Assembly (NCBI GenBank): GCA_902767775.1
Contig: CACXIP010000008.1
Coordinates: 62,001 to 126,000 of the forward strand
DNA: 64,000 nucleotides
DNA from: an uncultured Prevotellaceae bacterium
Lineage (GTDB): Bacteria > Bacteroidota > Bacteroidia > Bacteroidales > Bacteroidaceae
Direction of reading: 5' to 3'
Under the pieces are notes generated by a model. That model was not told the DNA's origin and did no database searches. It worked only from the letters and a program-made list of their open reading frames with translations. The position numbers and the translations under genes are program-made. Position 1 is the stretch's first letter; every line of letters starts with the position of its first letter. Shown one piece after another: positions 16,085-24,902 of this stretch.

Positions 16085-17119
16085 ATGGACGAAGATTTCG
16101 ACATCAGAAACGAGCAGGTCTCATCGGCGGAGAAAGACTTTGAGAACGCTCTGCGGCCACTGCGTTTCGCTGACTTCAGCGGTCAGAAAAACGTGGTGGA
16201 CAATCTGCAGGTGTTTGTCGAGGCTGCCAAATACAGGGGAGAGCCGCTCGACCACACCCTCCTCCATGGTCCGCCGGGACTGGGAAAGACGACGTTGAGC
16301 AACATCATCGCCAACGAACTTGGCGTGGGCTTCAAACTCACCAGCGGACCGGTGCTGGATAAGCCGGGCGACCTGGCAGGCATCCTCACTTCGCTCGAGC
16401 CTAACGATGTGCTCTTCATAGATGAGATACATCGGTTGTCGCCCGTCGTCGAGGAATACCTCTACTCCGCCATGGAGGACTACCGCATCGACATCATGAT
16501 TGACAAGGGACCCTCTGCCCGGTCGATACAGATAGGACTCAACCCCTTCACCCTCGTGGGGGCTACGACGAGAAGCGGACTGCTCACTGCACCGCTGAGG
16601 GCGCGCTTTGGCATCAACCTCCATTTGGAGTATTATGACCCAGAGACGCTGACACGCATTATCCGGCGGTCGGCAGCCATCCTCGGAGTGCCCATCACCA
16701 CAGAGGCAGCCAGCGAGATTGGTCGGCGCAGCCGTGGTACGCCACGTATCGCCAATGCCCTGCTGAGGCGCGTGAGGGACTTCGCCCAGGTGCGCGGCAA
16801 CGGCAAGATTGACACGGACATTGCCAAAGTGGCGCTCACCGCACTCAACATCGACCAGTATGGTCTTGATGAGATTGACAACAAAATCCTCCTCACCATC
16901 ATCGACAAGTTCAAGGGCGGACCGGTGGGCATCTCCACCATCGCCACCGCCATAGGCGAGGACTCTGGTACGGTGGAGGAAGTCTATGAGCCATTCCTTA
17001 TCATGGAGGGATTCATCAAAAGGACACCACGGGGGCGCATGGTGACAGAACTTGCCTACCGGCACCTCGGACGCAACCCATACAGCGGGCGTGTCATGCA
17101 GCCCGATTTGTTTGACTAA
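16085..17119 (+). CDS. ruvB: Holliday junction branch-migration ATPase RuvB
   Basis: A 344-aa protein with start [13 protein letters not shown] at ATG 16085; an earlier in-frame ATG at 16046 lies within the promoter. Contains Walker [12 protein letters not shown], Walker B DEIHRL, the sensor region [18 protein letters not shown] and the C-terminal winged helix ([17 protein letters not shown]). RuvB is the ring motor that drives branch migration with RuvA in recombination repair. Its gene is separated from coaD by 2 bp, indicating a shared transcript with coaD and possibly ybeY. Confidence 0.97.
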   Translation: MDEDFDIRNEQVSSAEKDFENALRPLRFADFSGQKNVVDNLQVFVEAAKYRGEPLDHTLLHGPPGLGKTTLSNIIANELGVGFKLTSGPVLDKPGDLAGILTSLEPNDVLFIDEIHRLSPVVEEYLYSAMEDYRIDIMIDKGPSARSIQIGLNPFTLVGATTRSGLLTAPLRARFGINLHLEYYDPETLTRIIRRSAAILGVPITTEAASEIGRRSRGTPRIANALLRRVRDFAQVRGNGKIDTDIAKVALTALNIDQYGLDEIDNKILLTIIDKFKGGPVGISTIATAIGEDSGTVEEVYEPFLIMEGFIKRTPRGRMVTELAYRHLGRNPYSGRVMQPDLFD

Positions 17120-17121
17120 TT

Positions 17122-17580
17122 ATGAGAACAGCCATCTTTGTGGGGAGTTTCGACCCCTTTACCATCGGACACGACGACATTGCGAAGAGGGCACTCGCCA
17201 TTGTCGACAAACTGGTCATCGGTGTGGGAATCAACGAGCACAAGACATACTCGCGCTCCGCTGAGGAGCGCATCGGCACCATCGCCCAGCTATATGCCGG
17301 GGAACCGCGCATCGAGGTGATGGGTTTCAGCGACCTCACCGTGCAGTTTGCCAAGAGGGTAGGGGCACAGTTTGTCATCAAGGGGGTGCGCAGCGTGAAG
17401 GACTTCGAATATGAGCGTGAGCAGGCGGAGGTGAACCGACAACTGACCGGTCTGGAGACCATCCTGCTCTGCGCACAGCCGCAACTCGCCAACGTCAGTT
17501 CAACCCTTGTGCGCGAACTGGAGCATTTCGGTCAGGATGTGAAGGACTTCATTCCTCTTCCCCTGGGGATGGTGGAGTAA
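17122..17580 (+). CDS. coaD: Phosphopantetheine adenylyltransferase
   Basis: A 152-aa protein with the nucleotidyltransferase motif GSFDPFTIGHDDI (the HxGH-type site) and the late NVSSTLVREL (ISST-like) motif. Transfers AMP from ATP to 4'-phosphopantetheine, the fourth step of coenzyme A synthesis. It starts 2 bp after the ruvB stop and runs the full family length. Confidence 0.96.
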   Translation: MRTAIFVGSFDPFTIGHDDIAKRALAIVDKLVIGVGINEHKTYSRSAEERIGTIAQLYAGEPRIEVMGFSDLTVQFAKRVGAQFVIKGVRSVKDFEYEREQAEVNRQLTGLETILLCAQPQLANVSSTLVRELEHFGQDVKDFIPLPLGMVE

Positions 17581-17621
17581 GGATGACGGTGCAAGACAAC
17601 AACCAATCAACATAGGCAACC

Positions 17622-18047
17622 ATGATTACATACAATGAAGAAGGTGTGAGATCTCCACGCATCAGGAAAAGGGCCGTCACAATTTGGATCAGGGCGGTGG
17701 CAAGAGAGTATGGTAAAACGACCGGAGACATCGGGTTTCTCTTCGTCGGGGATGAGAAAATCCTCGAGGTGAACCGTGAGTTTCTGGGGCATGACTACTA
17801 CACCGACGTCATTACCTTCGACTATTCAGAGGGCAACGTCATCAACGGCGACATCATCATCTCCACAGAGACCGTAGCGTCGAATGCTGTGGAGCAGGGC
17901 ACCAACTACACCGAGGAACTGCTTCGGGTCATCATCCATGGCATCTTGCATCTCTGCGGTCTCAACGACAAGGGGCCGGGCGAGCGGGAAATCATGGAAG
18001 AGGCGGAGAACAAGGCCCTCGCTATGGCAAAGCAATACAGTATATAA
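17622..18047 (+). CDS. ybeY: Endoribonuclease YbeY (16S rRNA maturation)
   Basis: A 141-aa UPF0054 protein. The metal site HGILHLCGLNDK corresponds to the HGxLHLxGYDH motif of E. coli; the third zinc His is replaced, as the residue after Asp is Lys and the loop is one residue longer. This variant is common in Bacteroidetes, so activity is likely retained with a different third ligand. It acts in rRNA processing and quality control of 70S ribosomes. It lies 41 bp after coaD, perhaps on the same transcript. Confidence 0.93.
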   Translation: MITYNEEGVRSPRIRKRAVTIWIRAVAREYGKTTGDIGFLFVGDEKILEVNREFLGHDYYTDVITFDYSEGNVINGDIIISTETVASNAVEQGTNYTEELLRVIIHGILHLCGLNDKGPGEREIMEEAENKALAMAKQYSI

Positions 18048-18107
18048 GATTGAAAATAGAAGAATAACTAACTCAACTAATAATTATCAACTATCATCTT
18101 TACAATA

Positions 18108-19364
18108 ATGAAACACCTCTTTTTCCTTTTATTGTTCGCAGTTGCTGGCCATGTGGGTGCCAGTGCACAGCAGAAAGCAGGAAAGAAAATACCCCTTGTT
18201 TACAACGTGGAGAATACAGGTGCGAATGCATCGCCCGTGCTCCCGACATTGAGTGAGGCTCGCAAGACAGAAAGTTTGCCCAACCCCCTGGAGTGGTCGA
18301 ACGGCAAAGGCAAGGTAAAGAAATTCGCGCAGTGGAAGAAACGCCGCGGTGAGATAGCCAAGGAAATACAGCATTATGAGATTGGCACCAAACCCGTTGT
18401 CGACCCCTCTGCCGTGAAGGCTACCATGGATGGCGACACTCTCAAGGTGGATATCACTGTGAATGGAGAGACGCTCCATATGAAGGCGACCATCCACTAT
18501 CCCACCACGGGAACCGCTCCCTATGCGCTGATGATTGGTACCAGCGGCATCGCCCTGCCACGCGATATCTATCAGTCGCGACCCATTGCCACGATGATAT
18601 TCTCGGAGAGACAGGTGAACAACTACTCGCAGTTTGGCAAACCCGCAGGACGCGGCAACTATGAGTTTGACAGGCTCTATCCAGACCTGAAAGACAACGG
18701 CGCCTACAGCGAGTGGGCATGGGGACTGAGCCGACTGCTCGACGGACTGCAGCAACTGGGTCCGGAGGTGACGAAAATAGACATGAGCCATATTGGTGTG
18801 ACGGGATGTTCCTATGCTGGTAAGATGGCGCTCTTCTGCGGAGCCTTCGATGAGCGTGTCGCCCTCACTATCGCACAGGAGCCTGGCGGCGGCGGTGCTG
18901 CCGCATGGCGCTACTCACGGTGGATCAACAAACAGCCGGGAGCAGAGGCTGTGGAAGGTCTTGACAATACCGACTACCACTGGTTCAAGGAGAGCCTGCG
19001 TGAGAACTATCATGGCGACAGCGTGGCATATCTGCCTCACGACCACCATGAGTTGGCTGCCATGGTGTGCCCGCGCGCACTCCTCATGCTCGGCAATCCC
19101 GACTACGTGTGGCTCGCCGACCCCTCTGCATATGTATCTATGAACGGTGCCATCAAGGTATGGGAGCAGTTTGGCATCGCCGACCGTGTGGGCTACTCCA
19201 TCGTGCCGGGACACGGCCACTGCCAGTTGCACAAGGCACAGTATCCTGAGGTAGAGGCATACATCGACAAGTTCCTCTTGGGCAAGGAAGCCAACACCGT
19301 GGTGCGCATCGCTCCTGACAGTTATGCCAACATCGACCTCAAGCGCTGGATTCCGTGGAATTGA
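18108..19364 (+). CDS. Secreted CE15 glucuronoyl methylesterase-like protein
   Basis: A 418-aa exported protein with signal peptide (MKHLFFLLLFAVAGHVGASAQ). The catalytic domain (about 60-415) shows the CE15 triad elements: nucleophile Ser235 in GVTGCSYAGKMAL, acid Glu in IAQEPGGGGAAAWR, and His in GHGHCQL. The CE15 consensus around the serine is usually GCSRxGK; here Arg is Tyr. Family members hydrolyse the ester linking 4-O-methyl-glucuronic acid to lignin alcohols or to other groups. The domain is closely related to residues about 245-640 of the next gene, and the DNA is similar too, pointing to a local duplication. It lacks the C-terminal tail found in the larger paralogue. Confidence 0.85.
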   Translation: MKHLFFLLLFAVAGHVGASAQQKAGKKIPLVYNVENTGANASPVLPTLSEARKTESLPNPLEWSNGKGKVKKFAQWKKRRGEIAKEIQHYEIGTKPVVDPSAVKATMDGDTLKVDITVNGETLHMKATIHYPTTGTAPYALMIGTSGIALPRDIYQSRPIATMIFSERQVNNYSQFGKPAGRGNYEFDRLYPDLKDNGAYSEWAWGLSRLLDGLQQLGPEVTKIDMSHIGVTGCSYAGKMALFCGAFDERVALTIAQEPGGGGAAAWRYSRWINKQPGAEAVEGLDNTDYHWFKESLRENYHGDSVAYLPHDHHELAAMVCPRALLMLGNPDYVWLADPSAYVSMNGAIKVWEQFGIADRVGYSIVPGHGHCQLHKAQYPEVEAYIDKFLLGKEANTVVRIAPDSYANIDLKRWIPWN

Positions 19365-19394
19365 AATAGTTCATCATCCATCACAGACGTATAT

Positions 19395-19427
19395 GGCAAG
19401 GGCCGGACTGCTGCAGTCCGGTCCTTG
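19395..19427 (+). terminator. Hairpin after the first CE15 gene
   Basis: A long inverted repeat (GGCAAGGGCCGGACT, 5-nt loop, AGTCCGGTCCTTGTC) with two G-T pairs, 30 bp after the stop. There is no U-tract, so termination is likely but not certain. The remainder of the 325-bp gap (19428-19690) carries only the -7 box at 19596. Confidence 0.55.
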
Positions 19428-19595
19428 TCATGTTGATATGGCCGTGAGAAGATAAAAGCGCCAACTTGTAGCCGACAGGGTTGTTCGCGGTTGGTTTTTG
19501 TTTAAATTTGATTTGAAAAACAAATTGTTGTCAAAAGTGAAACATAATTGAAGATGATTGGAATTTTTTTTCAGTCGTCATCTGTAAAATAATAC

Positions 19596-19603
19596 TATCT
19601 TTG
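19596..19603 (+). promoter_or_regulatory. -7 box upstream of the CE15 mosaic gene
   Basis: TATCTTTG, 88 bp before ATG 19691, with no TTTG at the proper -33 distance, so an activator may be needed. Confidence 0.4.
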
Positions 19604-19690
19604 CGTTGAAAAATGCGAAGCAAGTCAGTCTACTACATATAGAAATCTAACTTATATTTCAACTATTCATTAAAAAATTGCTGTCAAGTT

Positions 19691-22600
19691 ATGAAAAAGA
19701 TTTTTACCTTATTCATGCTTTGTGCTGTCTGCGCCCTTGGAGCGGCGGCACAGGAATTGTTGCCCTTGGTGGGCAACTGGCGGTTCACCACCGCCGGCAC
19801 GGCATCGTCTGACGGAAATGTGTATTCCGGAGATGTCACCCTCACCGGACAGTGGGGAGACATGGGCGGTGCTGCCTGGGCAGGAGAAGTGGGAGCCGGA
19901 GGAAAACACACCATCACCATCAAGGTGAGCGAACCCCTGCCCGAGGGATTCCAGTGGAAGGTCAACTACGTGGACGCCACAGACGACAATGCACAGTATG
20001 TGCCATTTGATGCCGGGCAAACTGAGGTGTCGTTTGTCTTCGACAAGACCTACACCTTCCTCTCGCTGCAGTGGACCAAATCGGAGTCGGTCACCATCCA
20101 TGTAATAGGAGTGGAACGCACGCGCGAGGGAGAAGCACCCAAACTGAAGAGTCCTGAACTATCGTTCTCACCTGCATCGGTGAGGATACAGCCCGGTGAG
20201 GCTTTCAGTGCTCCTGTGCTCAGCAATCCCTATGCGCTGCCCGTCGCCTATTCTTCCACCTCCAATCCTGAGGGATTCGTAGCGGTGGATGCCCAGACGG
20301 GTGCTGTGACACTTGCTGAGGGTGAGGGTACCGCAAAGGTCACTGCCACCTTTGAAGGCAACGAGGAGTATGAGGCAGGAAGTGCCTCTTATACCATCAC
20401 AGTGCGCCAAAAGGTGGAAGGCGGCATACCGCTTGTCTATGAAGTGGAGAATACGGGTGCCGACGCCTCACCGATATTTCCCAAGCGTGATGAGGCGAAG
20501 AAAATCGACCCCCTGCCCGACCCACTGGAATGGTCTGACGGAAGCGGAAGGGTGACTGATTTCTCCGACTGGGCACAGCGCCGCGGCGAGATAGCCAAAG
20601 AGATACAGCATTATGAGATTGGCACCAAACCCACTGTCGACCCGTCGGCAGTGAAGGCTTCGATGGATGGCAACACGCTGAATGTAGAGGTGACCGTCAA
20701 TGGCCAGACCCTGAAGTTGAGTGCCACCATCAACTATCCCAACAACGGAGAAGCACCCTATGCCCTGATGATTGGCACCAGCGGCATCTCGCTGCCTTCT
20801 GCCGTCTATTCCTCACGGCCCATCGCTACGATGACCTTCTCGGAGAGTCAGGTCAACAATTACTCGCAGTTTGGCAGTCCGGCAGGCCGTGGCAACTATG
20901 CCTTCGACAAACTCTATCCCGACCTGAAGAACAACGGTGCCTACAGCGAATGGGCTTGGGGACTGAGCCGACTGCTCGACGGACTGCAGCAACTGGGTCC
21001 GGAGGTGACCAAAATCGACATGAGCCGCATTGGTGTGACAGGTTGTTCCTATGCCGGCAAGATGGCTCTCTTCTGCGGTGCTTTTGACGAGCGTGTCGCC
21101 CTCACCATCGCACAGGAACCAGGTGGTGGCGGTGCTGCCGCATGGCGCTATTCAAGATGGTTGAATGCACAGCCCAACGCCGAGTCGGTGGAGGGTCTCG
21201 ACAATACCGACTACAACTGGTTTATGCAGAGCCTGAGGGATACCTACAATGGCAAAAACGTGTCGTATCTGCCTCACGACCATCATGAACTGGCTGCCAT
21301 GGTGTGTCCGCGCGCACTCCTCATGCTTGGCAACCCCGACTATGTGTGGCTCGCCGACCCCTCGGCATACGTCTCTATGAACGGTGCCATGAAGGTGTGG
21401 GAGCAGTTTGGCATCGAAGACCGTGTGGGCTACTCCATCGTGGCAGGACATGGCCACTGCTCACTGCCCCAGTCGCAGTATCCTGAAGTGGAGGCATATA
21501 TCGACAAGTTCCTCCTTGGAAAAGAGGATGCCAACACCACCGTGCGCATCGCACCGTCTGGCTATTCCCAAATCGACCTCGACTGGTGGATAGGATGGTG
21601 GGGCAACAGTGCTCCCGGTGAGTTCGGTGCCGACCCCGTGGTCTATCAAGGCCCCGACCCTGGCACAGAGACATTGTTGCCGCTGACCGGCAACTGGGCA
21701 AGTCGTGTGGACGGCACTCCCGCTCAAGACGGTAAGATATATGCCGGTACCGTCAACTTCACCGGACAGTGGGGTGAGGTAGGCGGACGCGACTGGGGAG
21801 CCGATGTCACCGAGGGCACCAAGCATGTCATTACCGTGCATACCGCAAAACCCGCTCCCGACGGCATACAGTGGAAACTCGGCTACAAGGATGAGTATGG
21901 AGAACCCATCGGAGAGACTTATCCCGCCATTGAGGTGGAGGGCAACACCATCAAGATTACCCTCACACAGAGCTACTGGTATCTGGCTGTGCAGCGCAAG
22001 AGCAGTTCGGCCATCGACCCGCTGGAGATTCTTTCTGTCACACGTGATGTGTACATGACGGAGTTCAACCCCTCCAGCGAGGACCTCGAGATACTTGTTG
22101 ACCATGGTGCTGAGATAGAGGGCAAGCAGAGCAGTCCCAACGGTCTGCCCGCCACCGTGTCGCTGCCCGGCAATTGGGGTGATGTTAAACTATGGGGAGA
22201 GCCTTTCAGCATCAACGACTATCCCCGCTACCGCATTGAACTCGGAATGGCTCCGGGTGCAGAGGGGCAGCTGCAGATGTTCCTTCGCAACCAAGCCCAG
22301 GCCACTGCCTATGGCGGACACTACTATCCCTTTGCTGCCGACCAGACGGTGCTTGAGGGAACATTCAATCCCGCCGACCTCGAGGATGACCTCACCGTGG
22401 TGCAGTTTGCCCTGCAGAACATGACGGGCAACCGTGTGGAGACCATCGTCAATGATGTTGTCCTCTATACCCCGGAGGGAGAGGAGAAACACACCGCCGG
22501 TCTGGTGGCCAACGGATGGAATCCCGCCACCATCACTGAGTTCGGGGCAGGTCCTGTCTACCAAGGCACGGTCAATTTCCCGCAGCAGTATGCCTATGTG

Positions 22601-23023
22601 GGTCCCTACAGCGGAGAGGTGGCTGTCGGCACCTATCATCATTACACCTTCTACACCGACGCACCTATACCCGAAGGATTCCAAATGGTGACCGTCATCG
22701 GTGAGGATGCACAGACCACACCCATCGTGGCGAGCGACAATGAATTCTCCTTCGATGTGTTCAGCGACTATTCGTTCCTGGCACTGCAATACATCAATCA
22801 GGCCACTTCCTCTGTCCATTTCAACTGCATCACCCGTCAGGTGCTTGCCATCGACCCGACTACCATCGAGAACATGGATGCCGATGCTGCAGCAAAGGTG
22901 ATAGCCACAAAGGTATACACCGTGGCAGGACAGCCCGCAGGACAGCTCAGCAGAGGCATCAATATCCTGCGTGAGACACTCAGCAATGGAACCGTGCGTA
23001 CAAGGAAAGTAATCATCAGATAA
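19691..23023 (+). CDS. Secreted mosaic protein with CE15 esterase and three copies of an unnamed module
   Basis: A 1110-aa exported protein. Order: signal peptide (1-20); module A1 (about 25-145); an Ig-like domain (about 150-240, with FSAPVLSNPYALPVAYSS and GTAKVTATFEGNEEY); a CE15 domain (about 245-640) with Ser453 in GVTGCSYAGK, Glu in IAQEPGGGG and His in GHGHCS; module A2 (about 660-785); a carbohydrate-binding-like region (about 797-926); module A3 (about 938-1047); and a sorting-like tail (about 1060-1110, GQLSRGINILRE ... RKVIIR). Modules A share GNW, GxVxxTGQWGxxGG, W and PxPxGxQWK motifs. It is likely a cell-surface or secreted glucuronoyl esterase held on polysaccharide by its accessory domains. 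It is followed by the CotH gene with no clear promoter between. Confidence 0.87.
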   Translation: MKKIFTLFMLCAVCALGAAAQELLPLVGNWRFTTAGTASSDGNVYSGDVTLTGQWGDMGGAAWAGEVGAGGKHTITIKVSEPLPEGFQWKVNYVDATDDNAQYVPFDAGQTEVSFVFDKTYTFLSLQWTKSESVTIHVIGVERTREGEAPKLKSPELSFSPASVRIQPGEAFSAPVLSNPYALPVAYSSTSNPEGFVAVDAQTGAVTLAEGEGTAKVTATFEGNEEYEAGSASYTITVRQKVEGGIPLVYEVENTGADASPIFPKRDEAKKIDPLPDPLEWSDGSGRVTDFSDWAQRRGEIAKEIQHYEIGTKPTVDPSAVKASMDGNTLNVEVTVNGQTLKLSATINYPNNGEAPYALMIGTSGISLPSAVYSSRPIATMTFSESQVNNYSQFGSPAGRGNYAFDKLYPDLKNNGAYSEWAWGLSRLLDGLQQLGPEVTKIDMSRIGVTGCSYAGKMALFCGAFDERVALTIAQEPGGGGAAAWRYSRWLNAQPNAESVEGLDNTDYNWFMQSLRDTYNGKNVSYLPHDHHELAAMVCPRALLMLGNPDYVWLADPSAYVSMNGAMKVWEQFGIEDRVGYSIVAGHGHCSLPQSQYPEVEAYIDKFLLGKEDANTTVRIAPSGYSQIDLDWWIGWWGNSAPGEFGADPVVYQGPDPGTETLLPLTGNWASRVDGTPAQDGKIYAGTVNFTGQWGEVGGRDWGADVTEGTKHVITVHTAKPAPDGIQWKLGYKDEYGEPIGETYPAIEVEGNTIKITLTQSYWYLAVQRKSSSAIDPLEILSVTRDVYMTEFNPSSEDLEILVDHGAEIEGKQSSPNGLPATVSLPGNWGDVKLWGEPFSINDYPRYRIELGMAPGAEGQLQMFLRNQAQATAYGGHYYPFAADQTVLEGTFNPADLEDDLTVVQFALQNMTGNRVETIVNDVVLYTPEGEEKHTAGLVANGWNPATITEFGAGPVYQGTVNFPQQYAYVGPYSGEVAVGTYHHYTFYTDAPIPEGFQMVTVIGEDAQTTPIVASDNEFSFDVFSDYSFLALQYINQATSSVHFNCITRQVLAIDPTTIENMDADAAAKVIATKVYTVAGQPAGQLSRGINILRETLSNGTVRTRKVIIR

Positions 23024-23157
23024 CGTTAGTGTGTTTGCAAACAGGTGAGTGGTGGGCATTGGCCCGCCCTCACCTATTTATCATCTGAATAGCCAGCAAG
23101 ACACACCCACACCCCCAATACATAACCTACACAACACAAAGCAAATCTATACGGACA

Positions 23158-24834
23158 ATGAAACAATTACTCTTTTTTATAGCCGGTATGCTGATGAGCA
23201 TGCATACATTTGCCGACAACGTCACTTTCACCAGTTCCGACCTGCCCATCATCATCATCCAGACGCAGAAGGCCATCAATGCCGATGCCAAGGTGATGGG
23301 CACCATGAGAATCATCAACAATGGTGAGGGGAAGGTCAATCATATGGATGACCAACCTACAGAATACGATGGATACATCGGCATCAAGTGGAGAGGCAAC
23401 AGTTCGCTCAGTTTCAACCAGAAGAAATACACCATTGAGACGTGGAACGCTGAGGGCAACGATACCACCGTTTCGCTCTTCGGCATGCCAGAGGAGGCCG
23501 ACTGGGTGCTGCTCGCTCCCTACAACGACGTGTCGATGGTAAGGGATGTCTTCGCCTTCTATATGTGGAATGCCATGGGCCATTGGGGACCACGCACCAG
23601 GATGTGCGAGGTGGTGGTCAATGGCGAATATATGGGGGTTTATGCCTTCTGCGAGAGCATCAAACGCGATAAAAACCGCGTGGATGTCAACAAACTCAAG
23701 CCCGAGGATGTCAGCGGGCGTGACCTCACTGGGGGATATATTGTGCGCATCGATGCCTATGACAACGATGATGTTACCTTCAAGTCGAAGGTGAAAGGCA
23801 TCCAGACCCAGCAGTGGGGATGGGGCGGAGGGTCTACGGAGGCCACCGTCACATGGACCATTTACTATCCCAAGAAAGCGGATTTGCAGGAGGCGCAGAA
23901 GAGGTACATCCAAAGTTTTGTCGATACTGTGGAACTCGCCATCCAAACTGACAATTTCGCCGACCCGGAGGAAGGGTATGCCAAATACATCGACGTGGCT
24001 TCGTTCGTCGACTATTTCATCCACACCGAACTCAGTCTCAATGCCGACGGTTTTAAGCGGAGCGCCTACTATTACAAGGACAAGGACAAGAAAGACGGCA
24101 CGAGGGGAAAGTTCTTCGCAGGACCTGTCTGGGATTTCAACCTCGCCTATGGCAACTGCAATTTCTGCAATGCCAACAAGGTGACAGCATGGGTGTATGA
24201 GGGGTGTGAGACCAACCCCACGCCGGTGATGTGGAAACGCTTGTTGGAGGACGAGGCTTTCCGCAATGCCGTGAAATGCCGTTGGCTTGAACTACGCCAG
24301 ACCATCCTCAGTGAGGAGTCGATAGATGCCTTCCTTGACAGTTATGCCGCCCTGCTCGCCCAGGCGAAGGACAGGCAACTGAAGAAATACAAGGAGGTGC
24401 TCAAATCCAACGGCGGCGGTTGGGGATGGGGAGGCAGTTCCCTCTATTTCGCCGCCTATCAGGTGTCTTCCTACGCAGAGGAAATCGCCACGGTGAAGAA
24501 ATGGTTCCGCCAGAGGCTCGCCTTCCTCGACAACAACCTGCCGGGTGAGTGTGGGAGCAGCAGTGTCGGAAACCCTGTGAAAAGCCAAGAGGGTAGGACA
24601 GGGTATTACGATGTAGGCATCAGCCTAAGGGGCAACAGGGCTTGGGTAAGTTCACCCCTTCCGCTCGACCGCATCGACATCGTCGACACCCTGGGAGCCC
24701 TCCATCGCTCGCAGCCTGTTGGCGGGCATCATCATGCCTCCGTATCCCTGCATGGCTTGGGTTCGGGTTACCGCATCCTCGTGTGTTATGCGCAGGATGG
24801 GTCGATGGTCTCGCATGGTTTTTTGGTAAAATAA
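23158..24834 (+). CDS. Secreted CotH-family protein
   Basis: A 558-aa protein with signal peptide (MKQLLFFIAGMLMSMHTFAD). CotH-like features: IGIKWRGNSSLSFNQKKYTI, a nucleotide-site-like VSMVRDVFAFYM, CESIKRDKNRVDV, and the conserved GPVWDFNLAYGN close to residue 325 (the DFN acts as the metal-binding Asp in CotH kinases). CotH proteins are atypical secreted kinases, some active on secreted proteins, and are often found with carbohydrate-active enzymes in Bacteroidetes. A Gly/Trp-rich stretch occurs twice (WGWGGGS and GGGWGWGGSS). It follows the mosaic esterase by 134 bp; substrate unknown. Confidence 0.83.
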   Translation: MKQLLFFIAGMLMSMHTFADNVTFTSSDLPIIIIQTQKAINADAKVMGTMRIINNGEGKVNHMDDQPTEYDGYIGIKWRGNSSLSFNQKKYTIETWNAEGNDTTVSLFGMPEEADWVLLAPYNDVSMVRDVFAFYMWNAMGHWGPRTRMCEVVVNGEYMGVYAFCESIKRDKNRVDVNKLKPEDVSGRDLTGGYIVRIDAYDNDDVTFKSKVKGIQTQQWGWGGGSTEATVTWTIYYPKKADLQEAQKRYIQSFVDTVELAIQTDNFADPEEGYAKYIDVASFVDYFIHTELSLNADGFKRSAYYYKDKDKKDGTRGKFFAGPVWDFNLAYGNCNFCNANKVTAWVYEGCETNPTPVMWKRLLEDEAFRNAVKCRWLELRQTILSEESIDAFLDSYAALLAQAKDRQLKKYKEVLKSNGGGWGWGGSSLYFAAYQVSSYAEEIATVKKWFRQRLAFLDNNLPGECGSSSVGNPVKSQEGRTGYYDVGISLRGNRAWVSSPLPLDRIDIVDTLGALHRSQPVGGHHHASVSLHGLGSGYRILVCYAQDGSMVSHGFLVK

Positions 24835-24861
24835 AAAAGGGGGTGCACACCCCCTTTTTTT
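24833..24861. terminator. Bidirectional terminator between CotH and GH105 genes
   Basis: AAAAAAGGGGGT-GCAC-ACCCCCTTTTTTT: a GC-rich stem flanked by A and T tracts, a functional Rho-independent terminator in both directions, placed between convergent genes. Confidence 0.85.
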
Positions 24862-24897
24862 GTCAGACTTGTCAGACTTGTCGGACTGTCTGACAGG
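24862..24897. repeat. 9-bp tandem repeat GTCRGACTT
   Basis: Three adjacent units, GTCAGACTT, GTCAGACTT and GTCGGACTG, followed by TCTGACAGG, which is an inverted form. A related repeat occurs at 59576-59611. Both sit at the junction of convergent genes. Confidence 0.6.
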
Positions 24898-24902
24898 TCA
24901 TA

